Counted from the stretch's first letter, positions 43,101 through 53,646 are shown. The stretch is 64,000 bases of DNA from Brucella cytisi (GCA_012103075.1 JAAVLQ010000002.1:1724001-1788000); one strand, 5' to 3'. The notes: generated from the letters alone by a model not told the origin. Numbers and translations are program-made.

Positions 43101-43622
43101 GATTGAAAGCTGGTCTTCCGGATGGATGATATCGAGCCGTTGTGCAGGATCGGATTGCGTGACCCCATCTAAAGCAGCGTTCGCCGCATTTGCGAAACGC
43201 TCACCTGTGATCGACGGCACATAAGCATCTATAACAGTTCCATACCAACTAACAATTCCAGCCTCATTATCGCGCAACGGCTCGCCAACGCTGCGGCACC
43301 ACCGATAAGCACCGCTGGAACTCAAGATACGATGCTCAATGGCATATGGTTCGCCTGTCGCCAAGCTGCGAAGCCGAGTTGCGGCAAAATAAGCATAATC
43401 ATCTGGATGAATGAGTTTTGACCAGCCACGCGTGCCAGTGCCAGCCGGTTCGTTGAACTGGTCCAGTGAAAATCCGACCAATGAAAGCATGGATTCTGTC
43501 AGGTAGATTATTTTGCCGGCGCTGTCGGTTGCCCAAGCATTTCCTACCACGCGCTCCACAGTCCGTGCAGCTTCGGTTGCCTGATTATGATCTGATACAT
43601 TCAATGTTGAAGTAAGCGTCAT
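40151..43622 (-). pseudogene. Multi-PAS hybrid-type sensor histidine kinase, frameshifted
   Basis: A cytoplasmic kinase of about 1150 residues with no membrane segment. Six or seven PAS repeats follow each other, each with an HPDD-type turn and a YRW-x-RAEP...GxIxxWYG end (for example near 43500, 43100, 42800, 42400, 42000, 41750 and 41100). The kinase core has the phospho-His in ASIAHEVNQPLAAI, the N box LFRNAVEAME, DRGVGI and GMGMGLAISRSI. Breaks lie near 41930, 41420, 41230 and 40200. The true end FTLPVVTKAAAE overlaps the regulator ATG. It heads an operon with two FixJ-type and one CheY-like regulator. The repeats suggest sensing of several ligands, redox or light states. Confidence 0.85.
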
Positions 43623-44055
43623 TTGCTGCAGCCTTCTCAGCATTCATCGCCGTGGAGTCTAATCCCAACGCCGCCAGATGGCATGCTATGGAAACATATA
43701 TATCTTCATTACTGCACCGCTTATTCTGTATACGGCGTAAAGACCTTGTCATTTAGCAGCTCACAGGCTGGATCTGAGGGGTAACATTCCCCATGGACAA
43801 AAGGGGCCACGACGCCCCCTGCCCTTTATTCCTGCGCTGATTACTGGGTACTGCTCCCTAGCGCCGTTCACTCGTGGATATTGCCATTTTCGTTGCATAA
43901 CCAGTGCGAGAAGCTGCTTTTTCCCGGGCTCACTACTGTCCCCGCTAGCCCTCCCGATAGGGATATCCGTCCAACGGTATGATCGTTCGAGGAAGAGGAG
44001 ACCATTACCTTTCATGTTGCGCCATGTCGCGTAAGTCTGACACTGGAGAACAAAT
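43623..44055. other. Divergent promoter region
   Basis: Separates the multi-PAS kinase from the exported-protein gene. The long minus-strand frame at 43761-44192 looks like noise. AGGGGC and GCCCCCT near 43800 form a short hairpin. Both promoters must lie here. Confidence 0.4.
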
Positions 44056-44361
44056 ATGAAAGCGACTATCCAAATTGCTGCTGCACTTCTTCTAGTAGTA
44101 GGAGGTAGTGCCCAAGCCCAGAGTGACCATATCGGGTCGAATTGGCAATACCCATCAACAAAAACCGAAATCCGGAGTAAAAACTCCTCCAAGCGAGCGA
44201 ATATAGGTCAGATAATACTACTTCGGAAGAAATCACCTGTAACACCACAGCCTATCAAGGAAGGAGGACGAACACTCTGGGGAAATAAAATAGTAGAAAC
44301 TGCTTCCCCGCACGGAGGATCGGCTGTGCCGATCCTCAATTTCGACAACTTATTCGTATAA
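44056..44361 (+). CDS. Small exported protein of unknown function
   Basis: ATG 44056 follows GGAGAACAAAT. The first 21 residues are a clear signal peptide (MKATIQIAAALLLVVGGSAQA). The rest, about 80 residues, is polar and basic with no cysteine and no known motif. A perfect 10-bp hairpin lies inside the last 16 codons, which is unusual; the true stop may be the TAA/TAG cluster near 44286-44295 if a base is missing upstream. Confidence 0.6.
   Translation: MKATIQIAAALLLVVGGSAQAQSDHIGSNWQYPSTKTEIRSKNSSKRANIGQIILLRKKSPVTPQPIKEGGRTLWGNKIVETASPHGGSAVPILNFDNLFV
44315..44337 (+). terminator. Strong hairpin at the end of the exported-protein gene
   Basis: GAGGATCGGC and GCCGATCCTC pair perfectly around a TGT loop. 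Only a short AATTTC follows, so the U tract is weak. Its place inside the printed reading frame suggests that the frame is wrong near its end. Confidence 0.5.
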
Positions 44362-44381
44362 GTGAGTATTATTATATGAAA

Positions 44382-45120
44382 CTATTTAGCTCCGGGCAGC
44401 CTCAGTAAAACTGTGGTTCCGGCGCCTGCCTCACTGAAAAGCTTCACGCTGCCACCTACGTCTTCAGCGAAGCGTTTAACCAGTGCAAGTCCAACGCCAC
44501 CCAATCCCGACACTTTTGTCGTAAAAACGGATCAAATGCGCGCCTGATCGTATCGGGTGACATTCCGATGCCACTGTCCGAGACCCGCAACTCCACGATC
44601 TGCTGCATATTGCGTTGCAGCACTGCATTCGCTTCAATTATGATTTCGCCGCCTTCAGGCATGGAATCCCGAGCATTCAGCGCAAGATTCAGGATAGCAC
44701 TTTGAAGTTCCGGGCATAAGCATCTGACTGCTGGCAAACGCTCACTGAACCGAATATCAACCCTGTGTCCCCCGGTGCCCAGTTATCCCGAATGAGGTCT
44801 CCAATTTCGGCGAGTGAGCGTTTAACGTCTATTGGTTCAACTGTGGTTTCGATACGGCCCGCCTGACGAATGGCGTTTCTCACGAGCACGCCCGCGCGAT
44901 CCAGCGATACTCTGGCGCCATCTATCGCAGCGCCGTGCACAGGGTGCCCATCCGTCTCGGCTTTTCGGGCGATTATGTTAAGCGCCGAAGAGGCAATTTG
45001 AATGAGGTTACCCAATTCGTGCGCAACGCCTGCTCTTTCAAGGAGATCAGGCGATACGATTACATTTGAATTGGAGCCTCGAGATTTAAACGCACTTTGA
45101 TCGGGTTTCAGCTGCACCAT
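44382..45120 (-). pseudogene. Sensor histidine kinase without sensor domain, frameshifted
   Basis: ATG 45120 follows AGGGAG. The phospho-His lies in AGVAHELGNLIQIASSALNII, the N box in ILNLALNARDSMPEGGEI, and SDSGIGMSPDTIRRAFDPF gives the G1/F boxes. The last part, GVGLALVKRFAEDVGG to LLRLPGAK, is in another frame. Breaks lie near 44740 and 44520. About 245 residues and only the kinase core, so it may read a partner's signal or act as a phosphatase. No regulator is adjacent. Confidence 0.72.
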
Positions 45121-45495
45121 CGAATTCTCCCTGCTCGTTACGCCCGGCTTACCTGCCGGTGCATGTGCGATGCTAGGAGCAAGAGGTAGAAAGATCGATT
45201 GGATGCAGGACGTAGCAGGTCCATACTCGCGTACAGGCTCTTCTCTCTTCGCACCGTTTGGTTTCCCGATACAGCAAAAGGGACAGTCATCGATTTCTTC
45301 CAACCATTACTGGCTCGAAGTTCTTATGTTCATGACACGGGATGAAAAGTTGCCGGGAAGGGAACGCCGCCACCCCATCCTTGGGATAGGGTTTCCTGAA
45401 CAATGATCTAAACGTTTCACTTCGTCAAAACGGTAGAAACATGGCCTGCTGAACACTCATAATTGCCATCCATCAACCTGACGGGAGGTTAAGTT

Positions 45496-45672
45496 ATGGG
45501 ATCCTTTGTACCATCGGTGCGTGTAAATCCGCCCAGCCAGAATGAAACGATTGCCGGCAGCGCGAAACCGGATGAAAATGAGGAAAAGAGGCTTTGTCCT
45601 CAAGCCTGCTCATCTTGCACAAGTCTGCATGAACCTGCCGCCTGTGCAGCACGGTTGAAAGTCCAGTTCTGA
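45496..45672 (+). CDS. Small cysteine-rich protein, 58 residues
   Basis: The ATG at 45496 is preceded by GGGAGG at seven bases, one of the best ribosome sites in the window. The protein starts MGSFVPSVRVNPPSQNETI, is acidic in the middle, and ends with a cysteine cluster CPQACSSCTSLHEPAACAAR, four to five cysteines in 17 residues. That spacing could bind a metal. I do not recognise the family. Confidence 0.5.
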   Translation: MGSFVPSVRVNPPSQNETIAGSAKPDENEEKRLCPQACSSCTSLHEPAACAARLKVQF

Positions 45673-46024
45673 CTGGAATGTTCTCATCAGCCAAATTTAT
45701 AAATGAAACCGGCGCTTTTCCTTAGCGTTCAAACAACAGCGGCCATCACCACCGGGGCGACGACCGGCAATATCTGTCGGAAAAACGCATCCCTCCCTGC
45801 GTTGTCGCCCTCATAGCAGATCGCTGCGTGGTTTCTGCGCAGCGATCTGCTCGGCCCCAGTGCGAAATTATCTGGGGCAGAACAGTTTTCCGGCATTTAT
45901 CCTGCTACATCGCTGAAAACGATAATAACCCTTTTAGATATTAGGCCCGTGAGCAGTCTGTATTTGTTCAGTTGAAGCATTCTTGAAAGACATCTTCCGC
46001 CCGATCGCGTTCCTCTGGTACTTT
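45673..46024. other. Gap with a strong hairpin, no gene recognised
   Basis: Lies between the small cysteine-rich gene and the metallo-hydrolase terminator. Apart from the hairpin at 45815-45851 I see no reading frame or motif. Confidence 0.4.
45815..45851. terminator. Perfect 14-bp hairpin
   Basis: AGCAGATCGCTGCG pairs with CGCAGCGATCTGCT around a nine-base loop. It lies 143 bp after the small cysteine-rich gene and may end its transcript, although no T tract follows. Confidence 0.5.
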
Positions 46025-46060
46025 AATACCGGACACACCAACAGGAGTGTGTCCGGTATT
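46025..46060 (-). terminator. 14-bp hairpin after the metallo-hydrolase gene
   Basis: AATACCGGACACAC and GTGTGTCCGGTATT pair perfectly around eight bases. It lies 8 bp past the metallo-hydrolase stop on the minus strand, and so is its probable terminator. Confidence 0.65.
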
Positions 46061-46067
46061 TACCCTG

Positions 46068-46979
46068 TTAGTAGTCCCAGAATACGGGAACCCAGCGATA
46101 GGCGTTACCTTCAAGCGCCACCCGACCAACGGATGGAAAGGGAAGATGGGTAGCCACGAGCTGCTCGCCAGTTTCCGCCAATTCCTTTAAGAGCCGTGCA
46201 CGAACGCGGGCGGCCTCTTCCGGATCATGTTCGAAACCGTTGTACCAATCAGGATGATCAAATCCCACTGCGAAAATCGCATCACCGGCGAATGTCAGCC
46301 GATCTTCGCCTGATACCAGCCGAACGACACTATGTCCCGGCGTATGTCCGCCGGTGCGATAGGCGACGACACCCGGCGCTATCTCGAACTGCTCGTCAAA
46401 TGTTCGCAGATTATTGCGATATACTTCAGCAAAACGTTTTGCCGTTGCTCTAAGCGCTTCTGGAAAGCCTTCCGGCATATGTACGTGGGTAAAGTCGGGC
46501 GACTGCCAGAATTCCACCTCAGCAGCCGCCACATGTATGCGTAGATCGGAGCGTAGCTTCTCTTTCACACCGTCAACAAGAAGGCCACCGATATGATCCA
46601 TGTGCATATGCGTAATCACGACATCGGTTACCGAAGCCAGATCAATACCGGCTGCGGCCAACCGTTTCACCAACTGCCCTGCCCGGGGCAAGTTAAGATC
46701 GGGGTCGAGCCCCAGTCCCGCATCGACGAGAATAGTCTGGTTGCCGCTACGCACCACCACTACATTCAAAGACCAGTCGAACGCATCCTTGGGCAGGAAC
46801 ATATCGTCCAACCATTCGGCCCGTGAAGCAGCGTCGGCATTGTACCCCAGCATTTCGGTAGGAAGCGGAAGAACACCATCGCTGACCACCAGTACATCGA
46901 TATCGCCGATACGTACCGCATATCGCGATGGTACCAGTTCTTCGGGCCCAGATTTGCTTGTGCTTGTCTCGTGTTTCAT
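46068..46979 (-). CDS. MBL-fold metallo-hydrolase
   Basis: Intact, 303 residues. It has the zinc-binding THMHMDHIGG, GGHTPGHS, AGDAIF and a C-terminal THLPFPSVGRV. The N-terminus (RYAVRIGDIDVLVVSDG) is that of the lactonase/AHL-like and arylsulfatase-like subgroup. No signal peptide. A diverged paralogue lies at 57727. Substrate unknown; lactone or ester hydrolysis is plausible. Confidence 0.88.
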   Translation of the reverse strand: MKHETSTSKSGPEELVPSRYAVRIGDIDVLVVSDGVLPLPTEMLGYNADAASRAEWLDDMFLPKDAFDWSLNVVVVRSGNQTILVDAGLGLDPDLNLPRAGQLVKRLAAAGIDLASVTDVVITHMHMDHIGGLLVDGVKEKLRSDLRIHVAAAEVEFWQSPDFTHVHMPEGFPEALRATAKRFAEVYRNNLRTFDEQFEIAPGVVAYRTGGHTPGHSVVRLVSGEDRLTFAGDAIFAVGFDHPDWYNGFEHDPEEAARVRARLLKELAETGEQLVATHLPFPSVGRVALEGNAYRWVPVFWDY

Positions 46980-47455
46980 AAGATGTCTCCGTTGCGCCCG
47001 TTTGACGAGCGTGCCTATCCAAGGTGCACTCCTGATCTCCTATCGTTGGTGAGGGCAGAACGACGGTGCGGCCGCTTCTCACAAGCGCCCACCGTTAATT
47101 GATCGGGCACAGAGCTATTCGACCATCGAAGAATGACAATGCCGCGTGCTCCAACGAGGATGATTGAATGCGGGTCGATCATGAACGGAAGAGGTTGCGG
47201 GAGACAATTATTCGCAGGTGTCCAATCGCGTATTGAAGGTCTAACCTTGACGATACTGAAGTATAGATTGGTGGTATTGAGCTTTGAAATAAAGCGCGGG
47301 CTTGTCGCGCACTAAAAACGGGTCCTAAATGAAGCCGTCTACAAATCTAGGGACTATTCACCTCTCGGTAATCTGACATCCCGTGCCATCCGAGAAAATT
47401 TTGCTGAAGCGCCTTTGCCCAAAAGAAATTTAAGTCAAATGGGCGAAAGCGAATA
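46980..47455. other. Gap with no gene recognised
   Basis: I see no supported reading frame or RNA. It must contain the promoter of the metallo-hydrolase. Confidence 0.4.
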
Positions 47456-47833
47456 TCAATCAAATTTTACGCGGCTGCTGGAACCGCCGCACCGGCGTCT
47501 CGTTCTTTTTTCACAGATCAATTGTGCTGCAGCATTTACAGAGATGCAGCTGCCAAGAACTACGTGTACTAAAGTAACTGTAAACTGCGTTTCGAAGGCG
47601 AGTGCATAAGGCGTGACCACTATCCAGCAGCCGAGAACAAAGTTGATCCACTCGGCAAAGGTTCGATAGTGGCATATCGCCACGACGGAGCAACATACAA
47701 CCACCGTGCCCACTGCACCCGCGTTCCGGGCGATGAAGGGCCGCTCAGTATATGCAAACACGCAATAGGTGATCGCTAATCCCAGCAACAAACTCGTCCA
47801 TTCCAACCATTTTTTTGGTACCTGCTCATCCAT
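47456..47833 (-). CDS. SPW-repeat membrane protein
   Basis: Intact, 125 residues with four hydrophobic segments. The loop EWINFVLGCWIVVTPYALAF matches the SPW repeat of small membrane proteins, and the first segment WLEWTSLLLGLAITY is a second, weaker copy. Function unknown in the family. Stands alone. Confidence 0.65.
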   Translation of the reverse strand: MDEQVPKKWLEWTSLLLGLAITYCVFAYTERPFIARNAGAVGTVVVCCSVVAICHYRTFAEWINFVLGCWIVVTPYALAFETQFTVTLVHVVLGSCISVNAAAQLICEKRTRRRCGGSSSRVKFD

Positions 47834-48189
47834 AAACCGACCCTCCAGACGTCCGGCATTTCCTTAGTTTGCGGTAATTTGGACAATCATGAGACGGGCC
47901 TGCTGCGCTTGCTATTTGTTCTTGGGTCTAAGGAAGCGATACAAGCGTCGATGTTCCCCAGCCTAAAACCGAGGATTTTGGCTTGCGAGTTCCCTCTACT
48001 CCGATGCCCTTTTGAGCGACCATTACCTTGGCAGCTATCCATTGATACTGGCTGCATGCTGCTTCCAAGGGAGAGGAGCAGCTGATCATGAGGATAGGTC
48101 CTCTCTCCAACTAACTCTGTTAGCGTTTTGACGTGAACTGTCAGTTCATGAAATCAATCGTCGCTTCAATTTACCTTTAGGAGTGTGAG
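47834..48189. other. Divergent promoter region
   Basis: Separates the SPW gene from the hydrolase gene. GAGAGGA and TCCTCTC at about 48070-48108 form a loose inverted repeat. No gene seen. Confidence 0.4.
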
Positions 48190-49171
48190 ATGACACAGCT
48201 ATCAATGACGGCCACCCGTCGTTCAATCATGTCCGGCACCATCGCCCTTGCGGCTGCCGGCACCACACTGGGTTCGGCGCCCGCCCAGTCGGCCAGCAAT
48301 TCCCTGAAAACTCGTTCCGGCAATGGTCATGTCGTTACAAAGGACGGCGTGGCTATCTTCTATAAGGATTGGGGTCCCAAGGATGCGCAACCCGTCGTGT
48401 TTCATCATGGCTGGCCGTTGAGCGGAGATGACTGGGACAACCAGATGCTTTTCTTTCTGGGCAAAGGCTTCCGCGTGATAGCGCACGACCGCAGAGGTCA
48501 CGGGCGTTCTGCCCAAGTCAGCGATGGGCACGACATGGATCATTACGCCGCTGACGTGTTTTCAGTCATCGAACATCTGGGAGTTCATAATGCCATCCAT
48601 GTCGGCCACTCGACTGGCGGCGGAGAAGCGGCCCGTTATACGGCGAAGTATGGAAAAGAACGCGTTTCGAAGCTTGTACTGATCGGTGCCGTTCCGCCGA
48701 TCATGGTAAAAACGCCGTCCAATCCAGGGCGGCCTGCCAATCGAAGTGTTCGATGGCTTTAGAAGTGCTTGGCTGCAAATCGCTCGGAGTTCTACAGAGA
48801 TCTGGCAAGCGGACCATTCTATGGCTTCAATCGACAGGGGCCAAGATCTCGGAACCGCTTATTCAGAATTGGTGGCGTCAGGGCATGGCAGGTGCCGCAA
48901 ATGCTCATTATCTTGGTATCAAAGCGTTCTCGGAAACGGATTTTACGGAAGACTTGAAGTCGATTTCCGTTCCGACGTTGGTTATGCATGGCGACGACGA
49001 CCGGTGGTCCCGATCGCCGACTCCGCTCCTCTTTCAGCCAAATTGCTGCAAAATGCGGAACTCAAAATCTACAAGGGATTTCCGCATGGCATGGCGACCG
49101 TTCAAGCGGACATTATCAATGCAGACCTATTGGAATTTATCAAAAATAGAGTTCTGAACTGGCCTTGGTAG
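48190..49171 (+). pseudogene. Alpha/beta hydrolase (non-haem chloroperoxidase/arylesterase type) with Tat signal, frameshifted
   Basis: ATG 48190 follows AGGAG. The N-terminus has a twin-arginine signal (TRRSIMSGTIALAAAG) ending APAQSA. The fold is an alpha/beta hydrolase: oxyanion HHGWPLSGDDW, HDRRGHGRS, nucleophile Ser in VGHSTGGGE, acid in VMHGDDD and catalytic His in GFPHGMA. Breaks near 48735 and 49000 split it. About 325 residues. Such secreted esterases can also peroxidise weak acids in vitro. It ends 140 bp before the IS5 copy. Confidence 0.82.
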
Positions 49172-49309
49172 CCTTCGGCCAGAGGAGAAACGACTGGTTC
49201 ACCGCGAATATTGATCTACGGCGGTGAGCCAGTACTTATTCCGGCTCCACCACGACCATCCCAAATCATCGGCTCGGGATTAATGATGCTATCGAATTCC
49301 TGCTGCTAA

Positions 49310-50237
49310 GAGCCTGAATCATAATGAATTTAACAATATCAGGCTCTTGCGATGCGCCGCGTGAGGAAGCGTATGTTTGCGATGTAGACCCACGCTTCGG
49401 AAGAAGCGATGGTTTTCTCGAAGTCTTTGGCCAGTCTGCGACATCGTCCCAGCCATGCAAAAGTGCGCTCGACAACCCATCTGCGTGGGAGTAGTTCGAA
49501 ACCTTCGGCGAGATCGGACCGCTTGACGATTTCCAGTGTAAACTTACCGACCTTTTCCAGTCTGCCTTTGAGCTTTGGTCCTGCGTATCCGCCATCAGCA
49601 AAGATATGCCGCAACCATGGCCAACGTTTGAGAATTGTTTTCAAGACATCCGGTGCACCGTCTCTGTCCTGAATGCCCGCCGAATGGATCACGAGGCCAA
49701 CCATCAAGCCCAGTGTATCAACAACGATGTGGCGCTTGCGACCGTTGATCTTCTTCCCCGCATCAAAGCCGTATGCCGCCACTTTCCGTGGTTTTCACCG
49801 ATTGGCTATCGATTACGCCAGCGGTCGGGCTGGGCTGCTTTCCGGTCAACTCACGTGCTGCCATAACTAGTGTGTTGTTGATAGTCCGCAGGATGCCGTC
49901 ATCTCGCCAGCGGTAGAAATATTTCTGCACAGTGGAAAATGGTGGGAAGTCGGTTGGCAAAAGCCGCCATGCACCGCCAGAAGAAGCAATATAAAGTAGT
50001 GCATTCACCACTTCTCGCAGGTTCGTCTTTCGAGGGCGTCCAAGTCGTCTGGGTGCTGGCATCAATGGTTCGATGATAGACCATTCGGCATCCGTTAAAT
50101 CACTTGCGTAACGTGAATTCCGACGTTCATACTGTCGGCGAGCGGTTTCAGTCCGGTCATCGTGATCTCCATCGTATGTCAGAAATCCGATTGAATCATA
50201 ACCCACTGAAATCGCTCAACCCTTTTTGAACAGGCTC
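49310..50237 (-). mobile_element. IS5-family insertion sequence (IS427-like), 928 bp
   Basis: Terminal inverted repeats begin GAGCCTG at both ends and the element is flanked by a 3-bp target repeat TAA (49307-49309 and 50238-50240). The left end carries a second inverted GAGCCTGA/TCAGGCTC pair. Size, ends and transposase fit the IS427 group. The right-end base supplies the third base of the stop codon of the adjacent kinase gene. Confidence 0.85.
49339..50160 (-). pseudogene. IS5-family transposase in two frames
   Basis: The first frame carries ASDLTDAEWSIIEPLMP, GRPRKTNLREVVNALLY and the first catalytic Asp in GVIDSQSVKTTESGG. The second carries NGRKRHIVVDTLG, the second Asp in IFADGGYAG, and the Glu in VVERTFAWLGRCRRLAKDFE. 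The frames meet at ESGG, where a +1 shift gives YGFDAGKK. In this group two overlapping frames joined by frameshifting are common, so the break may be natural. The start is uncertain; ATG 50160 needs one extra base to reach the frame. Confidence 0.8.
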
Positions 50238-52334
50238 TAAGCGTCATTGTTCACAATCGGCAGCGTGAAGATGAATGTGGCTCCATGGTGTTCGTTTTTT
50301 TTTCCACCCATAGATCACCACCGTGCGACGCTATGATTGATCTGCAGATGGCCAGCCCCATACCCATACCTTGGGCCTTCGTGGTGAAGAATGGCTCAAA
50401 TATCTGCAGCGGCGATTCAACGCCGCAACCAGTGTCACTGATCGCAGTCTCGACGACGTCGTCTTTTCGCGTCACGCTGATGCGAAGCAGTCGATGTTGA
50501 GAGGTGGAACTGATCGCATCAATCCCATTGCGCATGAAGTTGATAAAAGCCTGTTGAACTTGGATGCGATCAAGCATCAGTAGAGGAAGATTCTTTTCGG
50601 CTTCGAATTCAAACTTCACGCGGTTTTTCGATAATTCTTCCGCCAGAAGGTCACGAGCGTCGTTGATCAACCGTGGCAGATCTGTCATTTGCCTGTTGTC
50701 GTTAGACTGGGCGAAAAGCGCGCGAATACGGCTGATGATTTCGCGGGCAGAATTTCCACTGCGAATGATGCGCTCCAAGGATTGTTGGGCCCGGGCAACA
50801 TTCGGCGGCTCCAATGAAAGCCATCTCTGGCACGCTTCAGAACTGGATAACAAAGCTGTCAGCGGCTGCGATACCTCATGTGCGATCGAAGCCGATAACT
50901 CGGCAAGATTTGCCGTCTGGCTGGCATGAGCAAGCTCTTCATGGGCAAGCCTTAGTTCATCTTGTGCCAGCACCTGATCGTGAACGTCGAGCGAAACGGC
51001 GTACCATTCGACGATGATCCCGCTCTTGTCGCGTATGGCTTCGGCCCGCGTATCCATCCAGCGATATGCCCCATCACAACGCCGCAAGCGGTATCTCAGT
51101 GCAACATTGTCGGCGGTTAGAAGTGCATGGCGCAGCGCTGTCTGGACCCTCTCTTTGTCGTCGGAATGAATGGATGCGGACATCGTCGCCAAAACGCTCT
51201 CCGATTGGTCCATATATTCATCGCCAAGGTCGAAGTAGCACAGTGTTGCTTTGCTAAAAAAGATCGGTCGACCGTTGCCAGAAAACCGCATAATGTGGAT
51301 CGGAAGCATATTGACGAGCTGCGTCAATTCCTGCTCTCTGATGCGAAGGGCTGCCTCAGTTTCTTTGTAAACTGTAATATCAATAGACATCCCGTACCAG
51401 CCCGTAACGCGTCCATCGCTCCCGCGCGTTGGCCTCATGGCAACGCGATGCCAGCCATACTCGCCAGTCGAAAATCGTCTCAAACGATATTCATTGTTCC
51501 AATGTTCCCCGTTTTGAGGCTGTGACGGAGGGACGTTGCGACACGCTCATACTCGTCAGGATGGAATATTCTTTTCCACCCGAGATCGCCTCCGTCGAGA
51601 AATTCCTGCTCCGTCAGCTGTTCATTCATTTGCTCCGGGGTCTGCCCAATAGTGGTCTGAGCATTGGGTGTTGCATAGGTAAACCGTCCGGTAGTATCCA
51701 TCGCCCAACCGGTCCCGAAAATTGTCTCGAACACGAGCGCAATTCGTGCTGCTTCGCCAGTTTCGCCAATCGAACCGGCCGCTGACCATGGCAAGTGCTG
51801 AGCCGAAACCTTCGCGGGTGTGTCGCCCGCAATAGTGTAACCCGGTTCCGCTCTGAATTCAGTCCATTGATAGCTACCGTCCGGTTGTAAACTGCGATGC
51901 CTGATGATCTGTGGAAATCCGCTCCAAAACGCGCGGGAGGTAGCCTGATGCGCAATGTCGAGGTCTTCCGGGTGAACCAGACCGAGATTCTTTTCTCTTG
52001 AAACGTCAGGAATTTGCTCGTCGACAGCCTCTGAACTACCTTCCCACGCAATAGCGAGCGTTACGCCGAGACCTGTAATAAGCAGAGCTGCCCATTGTGC
52101 TGCCGGATTCAGTGGATTGGTCGAACCTGAAAACGCTAGTAAGCATGCGACGATAGCTGCAACAGCAAACATTCCGGAAACAAACCAGACGAAGCGATGA
52201 TTGCTATTTCGCAACAAGATAATAATCGGGAGGAGAAATCCAACAGGAACAGAAGTAACCCAATACAAAGCTCCGGCTGCAGCGCATGCTCCCAATGCAC
52301 AGGCCAGTTGGAAAGGGGAGAGATTGCGCTTCAT
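50237..52334 (-). pseudogene. Membrane-bound PAS sensor histidine kinase, frameshifted
   Basis: Three N-terminal membrane segments (CALGACAAAGALYWV, WFVSGMFAVAAIVACLLAF, WAALLITGLGVTLAIAW) are followed by three or four PAS units, then ASIAHEVSQPLTALL, NFMRNGIDAISS, SDTGCGV and GMGMGLAICRSI. Breaks lie near 51480 and at the T9 run 50295-50303; correcting the latter gives the end HHGATFIFTLPIVNND. It is clearly paralogous to the kinase at 40151 (HPED...ARAFW, FETIFGTGWAMD). The IS5 insertion retains its stop codon. No response regulator is present next to it. Confidence 0.82.
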
Positions 52335-52393
52335 TTCTTATTATCAGTCGACTTTTGCTATCTGGGATTTATCTAATCATAATACTGTCATTA

Positions 52394-53646
52394 TCATTTA
52401 TTTTTCTCGGAAGAAATATCAACGGAAAGCATATCTCCGTTTCCATTCTCGGCGCTCGAGAAGAATGTAAGTGAAAAGACACCGATAATAAGCACCAGCG
52501 AACCGAAGAACGGAGCGTCGGGGCTTTGCTGGTACAGCATCGTACCAGGATCGGGCCGATTGCTGAACCGAGACCACGGGCAGCCATATTCAAGCCACCT
52601 ATCTTGCCCCGGACCCCATCGCCACTGATAAGGCTTATTGCTCCTAGTATAGCGGGTGCCAGAAAGCCCACTGCGAAGCCTATCATGCCCATCGCCAGAC
52701 ACATGCCAAGTAGGCTTTCAGCCTGCAGAAGAAGCAAAAGACCGACAAAGATTCCGACACTTCCCCAACGCAGCATCGCGGCGGGGCGCCACTTCGGCTG
52801 GATAGCAATAAACACCTGCGACAGGCAAACGGCGAAAACGCCGATAGTGAGGACAAGCCCCGTCTGTGTCACCGCCATGGCGGCGTCCATACCGTGCCGG
52901 TCCATTAATCGCACGGCAAAGATCGGCGGGACAGTCGTATAACAAGTAAAGCCGATAAGCGTCATCGCAAAATAATGCCATAGTTTCGCATATGGCAGGG
53001 TTGATTCGCGGCTGTTTGGCTGGAGGTGAGAGACCTCTTTTGAGGCGAACGCCGCAATAGCGGCGCAAGCCAGTACTCCCAGCAGCGCAATTATTGCGAA
53101 CCCTGATGCGACGCTGAATTGCCCGGTCAGCCATAGCAACAGGGAACCAAGCAACGTACCGGAGCTGATAGCTGCGCTTAGGATGCTCATCCCGCTCACC
53201 CGTCGTGACGAATGGGTCACCTCAGCCATATACGCCTGCCCCGCCGGTATCAGTGCAGCGCCGAACACGGCTTGGATTAAACGCGCTGTCGCCAAGATGC
53301 CTCCGGCCACAAGCGGAAGAAGTGAAACCAGTTTTCCTGTTATGAACGCCATTGCCGCCGGCCCGACGGCGACCATCGATACCGCCAGCAACAGCAGACT
53401 GCGCCTGTTCCATACATCGGTGACATAACCCCACACCGGTGCAGCAATAACTCCCGCCAAGGCTCCGCTACCAAGTATAAGTCCGACCTGAACCTCTCCC
53501 AATCCCAACTGGCGCCCAGCGACGCTGAGCCCGCCAGTCATGAAACCATTGGCGGACGTGTAAACAATCACCCCAGCCAACACTGCGCACAATTCGAGCA
53601 AGGGGCGTGATCGCCGGCCTTGTCCTACATCCACTTGGTTGAGCAT
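52394..53646 (-). pseudogene. MFS transporter, DHA1/TetA type, frameshifted near the end
   Basis: ATG 53646 follows GAGG and starts MLNQVDVGQG. Twelve helices are expected; motif A is visible as GYVTDVWNRRSLLL, and motif C-like GGILATARLIQAVFGAALIPAGQAYMAE follows. The frame breaks near 52560; the continuation PFFGSLVLIIGVFSLTFF and ending SSEKNK is in another frame. About 415 residues. An efflux role is likely; the substrate is unknown. Confidence 0.82.

Noticed and set aside
43761..44192. 143-codon minus-strand frame
   Set aside because: It overlaps the exported-protein gene, has no ribosome site and a composition unlike protein.
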